Part shown: positions 46,642 through 57,593 of the stretch, piece after piece
Position numbering within the stretch: the first letter of the stretch is position 1
Layout of the letters: each line of letters opens with the position of its first letter
Assembly: GCA_015039465.1 (NCBI GenBank)
Contig: MU130073.1
Location: forward strand, 219,787 to 283,786
Length of the DNA: 64,000 nt
Reading direction: 5' to 3'
Source of the DNA: Phlegmacium glaucopus
Lineage: Eukaryota > Basidiomycota > Agaricomycetes > Agaricales > Cortinariaceae
Notes under the pieces: generated by a model
The model's database searches: none
Seen by the model: only the letters and a program-made list of their open reading frames with translations
What the model was told of the DNA's origin: nothing
Translations under genes and position numbers: made by a program

Positions 46642-47211
46642 TGTTACATTCCGTTATACGTTACTCCGGTCCGGCTCTGTCGGAGCTGTTTCTGGTAGTC
46701 CATACTCCATACAGTGCCTTCCCTTATATCCCGAACTACTCTTCCTATGTTCAACTCCGAGACTTCTCCGTGTCATTCCGGTTCCTCCATCTATACTCCA
46801 AACCCGTTATCACTTCTTTGCCACTACCACTATTCTTTGTCATCATCCTTCCCACCATCAGTCAGCATACCCGCCATGGATTATTCACCCAAGAATGCAG
46901 GACCTTCCCAGGAGCAGAACGCAGCACTTATATTTATCTTTTATATTTCGGTTGCTATTCCTTTATTTATTTAAGTACTCGAAACTTGTATGTTTTCCCT
47001 CAGTTCGAATATCAACTTTGTTTCCTCCTCTTGTTCGTCCTCTAAGTCACTGAGGTCTTCCGTCTTATTACTTCTTCTTCCGTTCCGAAATCAGGACACC
47101 TTAGGAGCTGGGTGGCACAGCACACACGCTGAGGCCAATGTCCTTTCCGCTTACTGTTCCGGTTCCGTTCCGGAGTAACTCTGACGTGACTTCCTTGTTC
47201 TAAACTTAACA
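46642..47211 (+). mobile_element. LTR-like element, 570 bp, related to 44116-44704
   Basis: Starts TGTTACATTCCG and ends AACTTAACA, and aligns with the reverse complement of 44116-44704 (shared TTCACCCAAGAATGCAGGA-type and TTAGGAG.TGGG blocks). Flanks do not match (AACCT versus GTATA), so one boundary may be wrong, or the element was rearranged. Contains TATTTATTTAAGTACT, a possible promoter. Confidence 0.7.
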
Positions 47212-47329
47212 GTATATTCGAACTGCTCACCCACTCCTATGCAAACTCATTCTAAAACTTCCAAAACTCAATTACCGATACAACAAAATATGTCCCACAA
47301 AAGCACCCCTACAAGGCAGACTCAGGATG

Positions 47330-49309
47330 GTAAGCTACACTGTAACGAGCTGAACGGCCAGCAAACGCATACAGTGTAGTCGTCTTAATCCATTCGGGCG
47401 AACGCCTTATAAACCTTGCATGGCAGCTACACTGTATTCGTCTGGATCGGTTCGAGCGAACGGCTGACAGCGGGTGAAACCGATCGGCACATAGGTTGCG
47501 GCTTTTGACACTAGCCGCTACGGGTGGAGGACAAGAAACAAGGAGAGTATTGACAACTGATTGTGAGGTGATACCTTGGATAAATGAGTCACAGCAATGT
47601 ACGGCACTACAATGGATTCATATCATACATCACACGTCAAAGGGTGGTAAAAATCAGGCCATGTAGTGGGTATAGAGGTGATGATATATGATGACGGGTC
47701 CGGCATAATAGAGAGCCGACTGAGCTTGATGTCACTATTGACCCGGCTCGGCAGTCCACAGCAGCAGCAAGGAAGCCGAGTGACCGACAACATTGTGTGC
47801 TGCACCGGTGATAGGATCCATATAACCTCTAGGTTCGTAAACTGGTTATTTTTGCGTTTTAACAACTTTGCAGTATACGCGGATACCTTGCTGGTACCAG
47901 TTTCGTTCGCATCTTCATTCGCGATTCTCGCACATCCTTCGCATCTCGCACAACATACTATAATCCTCGCATAACCTTCGCACATCACTTCTATGACCTT
48001 CGTGACTATCCAACGCACCCTCATTCCTCTTCACACTTCATACTTCGACATATCTTCAACACTCTCTATCAATACTGGACTTAGCCATTTCTTTCCTTCG
48101 CAACCACACCTTTGTACAGCTTCTCTTTAATCACGCGGTCTTTCACGGCTCGCATACACATCCCTTTCACTGGTTTGATCATGGTCTATGTTGTTTTCAA
48201 CTTACTTTCTTTTAACTTTCTATATATATTATTATTTTATCATCTCCTTCAAAACAGGAGGTCATTCAACTGACCTCCTTACTCATCACTTCTATTATTA
48301 TTCTATCTCCTATTTCTTTGTTACCAAACTACTGGGCCCATGTGACTTCGCATTAGCTCAATTTTTACATTACTGTTTCGCATATCCGCACCTGGCTAGC
48401 TTGTTGCTCTTGTATTAAGTACCTGTAGCAAGTAGGAGGCAAAGTGAACAAGAGACGGCCAGAGTTTTGATCCCATAAACTTTGCAGCAACGTTTTAAGT
48501 CAATAGTCTCATCCTTTAAGCTACTTCGCGAACCGCGTTATCATTCGCAAACTTCGCTATCCTCGCGGTCTACTCTTCTTGCGTATTTCAATACCGTGGA
48601 CTTCTCTTTAAATTCTATCGAGGAAATCTACATTAACCCCTCTGAACTACGTTACTACTTGCGGTCTGATCCCACCGCAGGTACATCACCGGGCTGAGTT
48701 GTGCTCCGGCACTTTTGCAATAACACCTGCAGGCACATTATGTATTTAATGGTAAGAGCTGTGTCATCCGTTCTACCATATGGGTGCAGAAGATCTGACA
48801 GACTTGAATACATTTTGGTAGGAATACAAATAGTCTAACATTGAGTCGTTACAATGATACAAATCAAATCGGTAAATATAAATGATAGAGAGATGCCGGT
48901 TCGGGGACATGTGGTAGCTTGAGTGCCGAACCAGGTCAATGCAGTTGCGGCATGTGAATGCGGGTCATGCCATTGCAGCATGACAAAGGTGCCACAGCTG
49001 AATGTGGGTCATGGCACTGTGGCATGGTCAAGGTGCCGCAGCTGAATGCGGGTCATGGCATTGCGGCATGGTAAAGATGCTGCATGTGAATGTGGGTCAT
49101 GACAGTGCGGCATGGTAATGGTGCGGCATCTCACTGCGGGTCATGGCCTTGCGGCTGTGAACACGTGCCGATAACAGTGCCGATCTGGGTCAACACCATT
49201 GTGGGTGGTGGAAAGGTGCCCCAAAAATCTTCTGATCCCCCTCCATGAAAATGTGGACTCAGTTGGATAGTCAGGATATCACATAGATTACACGACACTT
49301 ATTTAACAT
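47330..49309 (+). repeat. Left terminal inverted repeat of the KDZ element (interrupted by an LTR)
   Basis: Pairs with 54449-55482 in inverted orientation. Its inner third holds subterminal repeats of a GCGGCATG...GCGGGTCATG motif, about 25-35 bp apart (48945-49150), mirrored on the right side. These could be transposase-binding sites. Confidence 0.88.
47809..48688. mobile_element. LTR-like insertion, 880 bp, in the left inverted repeat
   Basis: Comparison with the uninterrupted right repeat shows this block is an insertion. It begins TGATAGG, ends TACATCA, and is flanked by CCGG at 47805-47808 and 48689-48692. TG...CA ends and a 4-bp duplication fit a solo LTR. No coding region was seen. 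Confidence 0.75.
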
Positions 49310-49334
49310 CATCAGTAAGCTACAAAAAAATAAA

Positions 49335-51216
49335 CTACTCGCCCAACCAGTTGTCATCAAAGTTGGCAAAATGGGCAGCAGTATATGGGCCCAAGTGAGA
49401 GGAGCCCGTTAGGCCATATGCCGCTGCTCCTTCCTCACCATCCGACTCAGGGATAAAAGTTTCAGAAAAATTCTGGAACATGGTATCGTCCCCATCCTGA
49501 TCATCATCCAAGGGGACAAATATATCCTCAGATATCATATCTTGTGCATCATCGTCATCCTCGTCTGATGGTATAAAAATCTCTCCCGATACCATGTCCG
49601 CAAGCGAGTCAACTGGACTTTCCAGGTCAAAAAATACATCATCGGGTGGTCCTGTTGCATCATTCTCTGAGTTATTGTTGATGGATACAGTCAATGGGGG
49701 GGGAATATGTGACATGTCCTTGTCTGAATCATCAATGAAAACTGTTGTCGGTATTATACTTGAATCGGCTGGAAGGATATTGCCTGATGTGCGTGCAGCG
49801 GCAGTTGGCATTAGTAAGCAAGGAGAAAGACTAAGTTAAAATATCAAACCTGGATGAGGTGGAGGCTGGACATAATCAGCGGGAGGGGGAGATAACCACA
49901 TCCTGTCTGCCGCTTTGCCCGCTAGGATCGGAGCATGACTGGTAGGATTTTCATAACCACCGGCATGGAGCGGAAAAGAACAAAATGAGAGGGGGATCTC
50001 AGACGGTTCCAGTTCTCGGTCGACTCAAATGTCTGCACTGAGGGGCTCATATTGTGGTGGATTCAAAAGTTCTTTGTCTAACTGCTGGTGTACTTTCTTG
50101 TTTGGGCCAGCCGAATCGGAAGGCAAATCGCAATCTATGAGGCTCTCGTCGTATCCCAAATGTGGAAGGACAAAACCTCGGTCTGCAGCCCAAACCATGT
50201 CAATTAGATCCTTCTCATTTAAATCTACGCCCCAGGTCCACTTTCTTGAGGGATCAACGTGGGTTGGGCATGGTGCTACTGAGGATGCCGCACCCGGCTC
50301 AGGTCCATTGACATCTTTTACAACGGCCACCTCAAAGAACAGATTGAAGCCTGATGCCCGCCGGACCGAGAGGGCGCGTTCAGCCTGGTGTGTTGTTTCC
50401 ATTGAATCCACCAGGTTCTGAAGGCCGTGCAAATCATCCATTAACCCCAGTGAAGCTGCCCGATACAAACGGCATTGTGGGCAATGACCTCCTTTTTCAT
50501 CATCCCAAATCTTGTGATGCCAGCAATAATGCAGCTTATTCAGACGATGTGATCCATCCGGACTGAGTGGAGTGGACGGCTTTTGGCCTGGAGCCGGACG
50601 AGAGTCTACCGGACGAGTGGCAGGCTGCGGGGCCGCAGCATGTTCTGCCATGGAATGTTCTGCGGGGTGATGGTCAACCCGTTCAATCTCCTGGTTGTGG
50701 AATTCCAGGCACTTTGAGACTGTTTGCATACTAAATATGCCAGACCTTTGTGTTGGAGTCTTCCCTTGATCCCACCAATCGATGAAGAAGGTCCGGATAT
50801 GGCCACCTGGTACATCGACAATGCCCGATTCCAAATATTCCAATATGTTGGCATCTAACTCGAACTTCTTTGCTGCCGATGTAGTAAACTCATAATTTTG
50901 AGCTAATGATCGAATCACAACTGGGATTTGTACCGACTGGCCCATCACCATTGCCAAACCAACAAAGGATAAACAGAAAATCTGCCACTACATAAAATCT
51001 ACTGGTATGAAAGAGCTGATTGACGCTTACTAGTTCATCAAGGAAACACTCCATCAGCAAAAATTCTTTGGGAGGACCGGCTCTCGCAATTGCACGCAGT
51101 GCGGCAGAGAACCGGGCTTCACAGTAGTAGAGGATCTCTTGGATACAAAGTGAATCTAGTCGATAGGGACTGTCTTGAAGATCATAAATGTTTAAGAGAT
51201 TCACAGGGTGGGACAT
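49335..51216 (-). pseudogene. Accessory gene of the KDZ element, broken by an in-frame stop
   Basis: The start MSHPVNLLNIYDLQDSPY is at 51216. A donor after DEL (about 51030) joins to VQIPVVIRSLAQNYEF (about 50946), which continues to a TGA at 50025-50027. The frame then goes on in phase (RELEPSEIPLSF ... YVQPPPHP) to about 49853. An intron leads to an acidic C-terminus ending DDNWLGE at 49335. The middle contains HYCWHHKIWDDEKGGHC, a His/Cys cluster that may bind zinc. The Asp/Glu-rich tail is unstructured. I do not recognise the family; it is part of the transposon by position. The stop at 50025 suggests decay unless spliced out. Confidence 0.55.
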
Positions 51217-51303
51217 GATTGGTATTGGCAAGATGATGAGAATCAGATTGAACAACAACATCAGATTGAACAACAACATCAGATTGAACGACACTAAAAA
51301 AAT

Positions 51304-52422
51304 TCACATGATAGGAGTTACATAATTTGGATTCAATGTTTGAAAGAGCTGATCAGCAGCAGCTGCCATGTTACGCCAGCGGGCAACCTGCCTTGCGGCA
51401 TATGCATCTGCTCCGGCATTACCTGCAGCAGCCATGTGGCACTCATTCCAAACTTTTGCCTTGTGAAGAAAATATCTCACCGACCACAGCATCTCATATC
51501 CCACTAAGCAGTACTTTTCTGTCCCCCACAAGATCTGATCAGAATATGAGTGGATCCAAGTAGATCTGAGAAAATAGATACCTCAGTAATTTTCTGTCCC
51601 CACCAGATCTGATCAGATCTGATCAGAATCTGAGCGGATCCAAGTGGATCTGAGAAAATAGATAGCTCTGTTAAGGTTTGGTTAAGGTTTGGTTAAGGTT
51701 TGGTTAAGGTTTGGTTAGAGTTTTTGTTAAGGTTTCAGGGGTATATAGTTTCTATTCTGCTCAGATCTGCTCAGAATCTGCTCAGAATGCCCCCAAAATG
51801 TGCTCAGATCTGATCAGATCTTGTGGGGGACAGTAAAGACCTCCCACTAAGATGTGTTCTTCATTCCACCTGTTGTTTTGTGCCCTGGCTCTCAACCAAT
51901 GCACACGTTGGACTAAAGCAAAGTCAGTTAATTGAACAACATGTTAAGTAGAAATGACATACACTCTCGAAGTGACTCAGCCAACTGCGGCATTCGGTCA
52001 ATTGCTGTCTTCCAGATCCATGAAAGGCGGACAGACGAGGCACCGGGATGGTTGGGATCAAGAATAATAGTGCTAGCACTGACATCCGCTCTCTGAAGCA
52101 CTTGAAATTGGTCCAAGGTTTCTTGATCGGCACCTAGATGGACCATTGCAAGTCGGCACTGTCGATAAATGTGGCTATACAACGATATACAATCATTGAG
52201 TTTGGCAACTGTAGCCCAGGCCCGGTATCGCACACCAATACTGATTGGTAGCATGAGAACAAAGCTTAAAAGTTGCCATCATGAAAATAAGCGGACTTTG
52301 AATTCACTTACCTATTTTGGAAGCAGCCCTGAATCGCGTTCCTGGTCAACAAAATCATTTGTTCAACGTTATCATCCTCATCGCTCATCATATCCTTAAT
52401 GACTTCCACTATGCTATCCATT
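51304..52422 (-). pseudogene. C-terminal fragment of a KDZ transposase
   Basis: Minus-strand exons read DNVEQMILLTRNAIQGCFQN, then IGVRYRAWATVAKLNDC, LDPNHPGAS, VHWLRARAQNNRW, then GYEMLWSVRYFLHKAKVW and AYAARQVARW. These blocks match the C-terminus of KDZ transposases as I recall it. A 334-bp MITE sits inside the exon between ILVG and YEM. The N-terminal zinc cluster and RNase H-like catalytic core are absent, so no active enzyme is encoded. Confidence 0.75.
51509..51842. mobile_element. MITE, 334 bp, with ~33-bp inverted repeats and 9-bp TSD
   Basis: The ends share CTGTCCCCCACAAGATCTGA in inverted orientation. CCCACTAAG is duplicated at 51500-51508 and 51843-51851. Removing the element and one duplication restores the transposase reading frame. 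The centre holds an 11-bp minisatellite, GGTTAAGGTTT, in about five copies (51666-51718). A 9-bp duplication would suit a Mutator-like element. Confidence 0.88.
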
Positions 52423-52865
52423 ATTTACACCATCGACATGCTCCTTAACATCTACCATCTGTTCGTTCCTTGGCTAGCGATTCAACAAAGCGATCAATCT
52501 ACTATTTGCATCGGTCATCAGCTCGCATTTGATCACATCTATGGCCCATCATTTCAAGAACGGCCCGTTTATGGACGCATCAGCTACATCTCCCATTATG
52601 TCAAAGGCTTTGTCATTGTTGTTGTGGCTATGGACCCACAAGTCTTTGCCTCAGCTATCTATCTTGCTATACCTTGCTCCTGGATCGCACTCAGTCCCCT
52701 ATCCTCACTCATCTACCTCTTATCTTATCATTCACTGCCAAAACCATCATTCACACGGTACCTGAAGCCTTCCCACCCTCTTTATGACAATTTAGGAAGT
52801 CCAGGAGGATCACGACTAAGCAGGAATTGCAGATGAATCAGCAGCAGAGGATTATTCTCACAGAG

Positions 52866-53882
52866 TGTCAAGTGTTATCAAGGCTGCGCGACATGGGATC
52901 ATGGGCAAGTAGTATTTTCTCGGGAACAAGGCTGCGTCTTTCAAGTGTTGACTCAGGACCTTTCACATTTTTGACATGACCACACGCCTTTGGAGTCGAT
53001 ATATTTTTGCTATTGGACTATGTACACTGCCTTCTCTTCTTTTCTCTCGCACTTTGACATTTTACAGATCTTTTTATTGTTCTTTTTCTTTTCCATTGTT
53101 CTTTTCTTCTCGCAGCTGTCCTTTCTTCATTCTTCTTCTGACAGTGTGTACTTCTTTCTTTTTTTATTTGTTTTACATAGCCTCATCCTTAGGTATAAAT
53201 ACTGCTCTTTTGTACCAGGATAGGTAGTTCAGTTCAATTCATTCTTACCCCCCAACAATCATCATCTCAGTGGAATTCCAGTGAATTCCTTCCTCAAGTT
53301 CGCTTTTTCTGCCTTTAACTGTCAATCTATCCCCACTGTCAATTACTATAGTCTTGCTGAAGACTCCCTCTTATTCTTCCTCATCCTCTTCCTTAACCCC
53401 TCTGAGTTCGCTTTTTCAGTCCTTTACTGTCAACCCACTGTCAACTGCTATAGTTTTACTGAAGACTCTTCCTCATTCATCCTCATCCTTCTCATCTCTA
53501 TCCTCACTCCCTACCTCTGTGTGATACAAGTCTAAGGTTATACCTTCCCTAAACGAACAACAGGGAGGCTTTTGACTTAAAGACTAGTCCATTGCTCTCT
53601 GGTTGGTGTTTATATACAACAACAACAATGATTTATACCGCCGTTGTTACTCACTGCCGCTATTGTGACCCACTGCTGCTACTTCTACCAATTGCCGCTA
53701 CTTCTACCAATTGCTGCTACTTCTACTAATTGCCGCTACTCCTACTAATTGCCGCTTAGCCACGGAACCTGAATGACCAGCCATCTAATGCTATAGCAAC
53801 TGGGCTGGTCAGGACCCCGCTTGACCCAGTGAGTACAGGCAGTTGTTGTAATGGTTGGTCAATCTGAGCCTCTGAACCCACA
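52866..53882 (+). mobile_element. Probable solo LTR, 1,017 bp, TSD CAGAG
   Basis: Starts TGTCAAGTG and ends GAACCCACA, with CAGAG at 52861-52865 and 53883-53887. A TATA-like GGTATAAATAC lies at 53192, as expected for the U3/R border. Inside are an imperfect 108-bp tandem duplication (53298-53405, 53406-53510) and a ~21-bp minisatellite with unit around CTACTTCTACCAATTGCCG (53675-53754). Plus-strand frames here are spurious. Confidence 0.7.
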
Positions 53883-53888
53883 CAGAGT

Positions 53889-54158
53889 TTGACACATCGA
53901 GAAGTATCAATGCTACATGCAGAGATCAAGGCCCTGGCACAACAATTGGGTCTTAGCTATAAAGACGCTGCTCACCATCTCTACATGGCTGAGGTGGAAC
54001 GGGTCAAGATGGCCGACTCGGCAGCACGCTCTTTTGCAGCCGTTAAACAACGAATTCACCAGGTCATCTCCCATGAGCTTGTCCCCGTCATTAAGGCAAT
54101 CAATTCATGGGATTTGGACGATTTTGTTCTCAAGGATGGACAATGGGGCAAGGAATGA
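53889..54158 (+). CDS. Small helical ORF of the KDZ element
   Basis: An 89-codon plus-strand frame just right of the LTR: LTHREVSMLHAEIKALAQQL, SYKDAAHHLYMAEVERVKMA, ending DDFVLKDGQWGKE. It looks like coding sequence (amphipathic helices) but has no clear ATG at its left end, and its upstream part was separated by the LTR insertion. A polyadenylation-like AATAAA follows at 54214. Perhaps the C-terminus of a transposon accessory protein; function unknown. Confidence 0.45.
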   Translation: MTHREVSMLHAEIKALAQQLGLSYKDAAHHLYMAEVERVKMADSAARSFAAVKQRIHQVISHELVPVIKAINSWDLDDFVLKDGQWGKE

Positions 54159-54448
54159 AGTGCGGATACATAGATCAAATGTATAATTCATATGTTCAGG
54201 ATGTATTGTTTGTAATAAACCTGTTTCTTGGTGTCCGCTCGGGCATCATGGTTTACTCCGCATCCTGTGTGCCCGAACTGGCAGAAGTCAATAGACCTAT
54301 AAACGGACTCAAACATATGCTCTAAAGCTGCCGAGGTCACCATGAACCCGGTTCGGCACTTATCTCATGGATAATCTGCTTGCCGAAGCAGCAGCATATG
54401 TAGGTGGCTAGGCGGGTCGTTTATTTTTTTGGTCCCTACTGACAATGA

Positions 54449-55482
54449 ATGTTAAATAAGTGTGGTGTAATCTATGTCATGTACTGACTATCCAACGGAG
54501 TGCACATTTTCATGGAATCAGAAGATTTTTGCAGCACCTTTCCACCTCCCACAATGTTGTTGACCCGGATCGGCACTGTTATCGGCATGTGTTCACAGCC
54601 GCAAGGCCATGACCCGCATTGGAATGCGGCACTGTCATGACCCGCATTCACATGCAGCATCTTTACCATGCTGCAGTGCCATGACCTGCATTCAGCTGCA
54701 GCACCTTTGCCATGCCGCAATGGCATGACCCGCATTCACATGCCGCAACCACATTGACCTGGTTCGGCACTCAAGCTACCACATGTGCCCGAACCGGCAT
54801 CTCTCTATCATTTATATTTACCGATTCGATTTGTATCATTGGTAACGACTCAATGTTAGACTATTTGTATTCCTACCAAAATGGATTCAAGTCTGTCAGA
54901 TCCTCTGCACCCATACGGTAGAACGGATGACACAGCTCTTACCATTAAATACATAATGTGCCTACAGGTGTTATTGCAAAAGTGCCGGAGCACAACTCAG
55001 CCCGGTTCAGCACACAATGTTGTCAGTCACTCGGCTTCCTTGCTGCCGCTGTGGACTGCCGAGCCGGGTCAATAGTGACATCAAGCTCAGTCAGCTCTCT
55101 ATTATGCCGGACCCGTCATCATATATCATCACCTCTATACCCACTACATGGCCTGATTTTTACCGCCCTTTGACGTGTGATGTATGATATGAATCCATTG
55201 TAGTGTCGTACATTGCTGTGACTCATTTATCCAAGGTATCACCTCACAGTCAGTTGTCAATACTATCCGTGTTTCTTGTCCTCCACCCGCAGCGGCTAGT
55301 GTGTCAAAAGCTGCAACCTCTGTGCCGATCGGTTTCACCCGCTGTCAGCCATTCGCTCAAACCGATCCAAACGAATACAGTGTAGCTGCCACGCAAGGCA
55401 TACAAGGTGTTCGCCCGAATGGAGTAAGACGACTACACTGTATGCGTTCGCTGGCCGTTCAGCTTGTTACAGTGTAGCTTAC
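54449..55482 (-). repeat. Right terminal inverted repeat of the KDZ element
   Basis: Inverted partner of 47330-49309, without the LTR insertion. It contains the same GCGGCATG/GCGGGTCATG subterminal repeats and defines the original sequence of the interrupted left copy. Confidence 0.9.
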
Positions 55483-55524
55483 CTATGTGGACAGTAGCCG
55501 TAATATACGGCCATATGCCCATAG

Positions 55525-55936
55525 TGTTAGGGGACACCCAACTTCAACCCAAACCTCAATCGCAGAATCATACATCCTGCCTTTCCGACGACCTCCGACC
55601 TTCCATCCAACTCCACTTCCATCACTGGTCTACTCCAGAACTCCATAACTCCAATCCGACTCCAATCCTCTGGTTCGCTCCATCTTTTATTTTTATTTTT
55701 CACATCACACCACTTCTTAATTAATTAATTAATTATTATCATATCATCCCTTTATTTATTTTATATCTCCGTTATGTCCATATTAGTACTTAAATACCCC
55801 TTAGCCTAGCAGGGATCCCATCCTTTCCTCTTTGGATCCCCTGCTAGGTGAGTCACTTGTAGATATCCCTTTGAAATATTATTAACTTTGGATCCCCTGC
55901 TAGCTTGACTAAGTCAGCGTTGCAGTTGCCCTAACA
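55525..55936 (+). mobile_element. Solo LTR, 412 bp (copy B), TSD CATAG
   Basis: Begins TGTTAGGGGACACCC and ends GCCCTAACA. CATAG flanks it at 55520-55524 and 55937-55941. Same family and length as 45981-46392. Because each copy has its own matching duplication, they are independent insertions and not the two ends of one retrotransposon. Confidence 0.93.
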
Positions 55937-55969
55937 CATAGCTATGGCAGTGGCGTGCAGCCCTACAGG

Positions 55970-57593
55970 AAATATGTTATTGATGGTGAAGTAGCTGAAA
56001 AGTTACCCCAGGCAATCACTTTGCTGGACATGATTTTATCTTTGGACAAGGGATTAGTGTCCTTCTCTCTGTCTCCTTGATGAAAAGAGGACAAACATCT
56101 GAAACATTGTCTGTTCATCCTTTGGTACACTGCTGGAGTCGTGAGCAAATGGCAAAATATGAGCAGCAAAGGGTATGTGAGATGGGAGGCATAATCTTGT
56201 CCTGTGCAATTCCTTGGAGATTTACAAGTCAGGATTATGCATTGCGACAGATGATTTTTCCACATATCAAGGCAAATGAGTTGTATGGAAAACAGATAGG
56301 ACTTGTTCAATGTTATGATGATAAATGGACCAATTTTGTGCTGGTAATGAAGGAGACTGGAGACTGGAACAGTGCAGGGCAATTGTTGGTTCAAATCATG
56401 GAGATGAGGAAGAAGGTGCTTGGTGTACAACATCCAGAAACCCTCATAACCATGGGAAATCTAGCAAAGATATACAATGATCAGGGAAGGTGGAATGAGG
56501 CAGAGCAGCTAGGTGTTGAAGTCTTGTACATGAGGAAGAAAGTGCTTGGTATAGAACATCCAAGCACCCTTATAGCCATGGGAAATCTAGCAACCACATA
56601 CCATAAACAAGGAAGACAGAATGAGGCAGAGCAGATGGATGTTCAAGTTGTGGACATGAGCAAGAAAGTACTTGGTGCAGAACATCCAGACACCCTCATA
56701 AGCATTGGAAATCTAGTAAGCACATACTTCAATCAAGGAAGATGGAATGAGGCAGAACAGCTGGAGGTTCAAGTCATGAAAATGGAGAAGAAAGTGCTTG
56801 GCATAGAACATCCAAGCACCCTCATAAGCATGGGAAGACTAGCAAGGATATACAATAAACAAGGAAGATGGAAGGAGGCAGAGCAACTGGAGCTTCATGC
56901 CATGGACTTGAAGAAGAAGGTGCTTGGTGCAGAACATCCAGACACCTCATAATCATGGGAAATCTAGCAAACACATACTATGAACAAGGAAGGTGGAATG
57001 AAGCAGAGCAGCTGGAGGTTAAAGTCATGGACATGAGGAAGAAGGTGCTTGGTATAGAACATCCAGACACCCTCATGAGCATAGGAAATCTAGCATGCAC
57101 ATACTGTGATCAAGGAAGATGGAATGAGGCAGAGCAGCTGGAGGTTCAAGCCATGGACATATTGAGGAAGGTGCTTGGGGCAGAACATCCAAACACTCTC
57201 AAAAGCATGGGAAATTTAGCAAAAACATATTGTAAACAAGGAAGGTTGAATGAGGCTGAGCAGCTGGAGGGTGAAGTCCTAAACATATTGAAGAAGGTGC
57301 TTGGTCCAGAACATCCAGACACCCTCATAAGCATGGGAAATATAGCAAGCACATACTATGACCAAGGAAGATGGAATGAGGCAGAGCAACTGGAGGTTCA
57401 AGTCATGGACATGAGGAGGAAAGGGCTTGGAGCGGAACATCCAGACACCCTCATCAGCATGTCAAATCTAGCAGTCATATACTGTGAACAGGGAAGATGG
57501 AATGAGGCAGAGCAGCTGGAGGTTCAAGTCATGGACATGAGGAAGAAAGTGCAGAACATCCAAGCAAGGACATACCATAATGAGGCAGAGTAA
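55970..57593 (+). pseudogene. Truncated NB-ARC-TPR pseudogene, paralogue of 39286-43212
   Basis: The copy begins abruptly at the equivalent of base ~40871 of the intact gene (KYVIDGEVAEKLPQAITLLD) and lacks the whole NB-ARC domain. A deletion of about 38 nt near 56028 breaks the frame, and a missing C near 56945 (PDT then S-stop) breaks it again. The remainder holds about ten TPR units of 42 residues. The last unit ends at NEAE followed by TAA, the same codon position where the intact gene has TAG. It cannot encode a receptor but may donate repeat units by gene conversion. Confidence 0.88.

Larger units (their letters stand above)
47330..55482 (-). mobile_element. KDZ-class DNA transposon with ~1-kb terminal inverted repeats (8.15 kb, degenerate)
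   Basis: Both ends read GTAAGCTACACTGTAAC inward (47330 on plus, 55482 on minus). The inverted similarity extends over about 1,034 bp on the right (54449-55482) and 1,096 bp on the left (47330-49309, excluding an inserted LTR). The interior carries a C-terminal fragment of a KDZ transposase on the minus strand, a second minus-strand gene, and a plus-strand ORF near the right repeat. Nested insertions are an 880-bp LTR, a 334-bp MITE and a 1,017-bp LTR. KDZ elements are typical of basidiomycete genomes. I found no convincing target-site duplication (flanks CAGGATG and CTATGTG). With a truncated transposase it is probably immobile by itself. Confidence 0.82.

Noticed and set aside
46529..47053. 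174-codon plus-strand ORF
   Set aside because: It lies in an LTR-like element, and a similar frame occurs in the inverted copy at 44308-44799; this is repeat DNA and not a gene.
52399..52836. 145-codon hydrophobic plus-strand ORF in the KDZ interior
   Set aside because: No recognisable domain, and it overlaps the start of the transposase fragment on the other strand; not enough to call a gene.
45981..55936. One ~10-kb LTR retrotransposon bounded by two 412-bp LTRs
   Set aside because: Each LTR has its own 5-bp duplication, and the interior is a DNA transposon without gag-pol.
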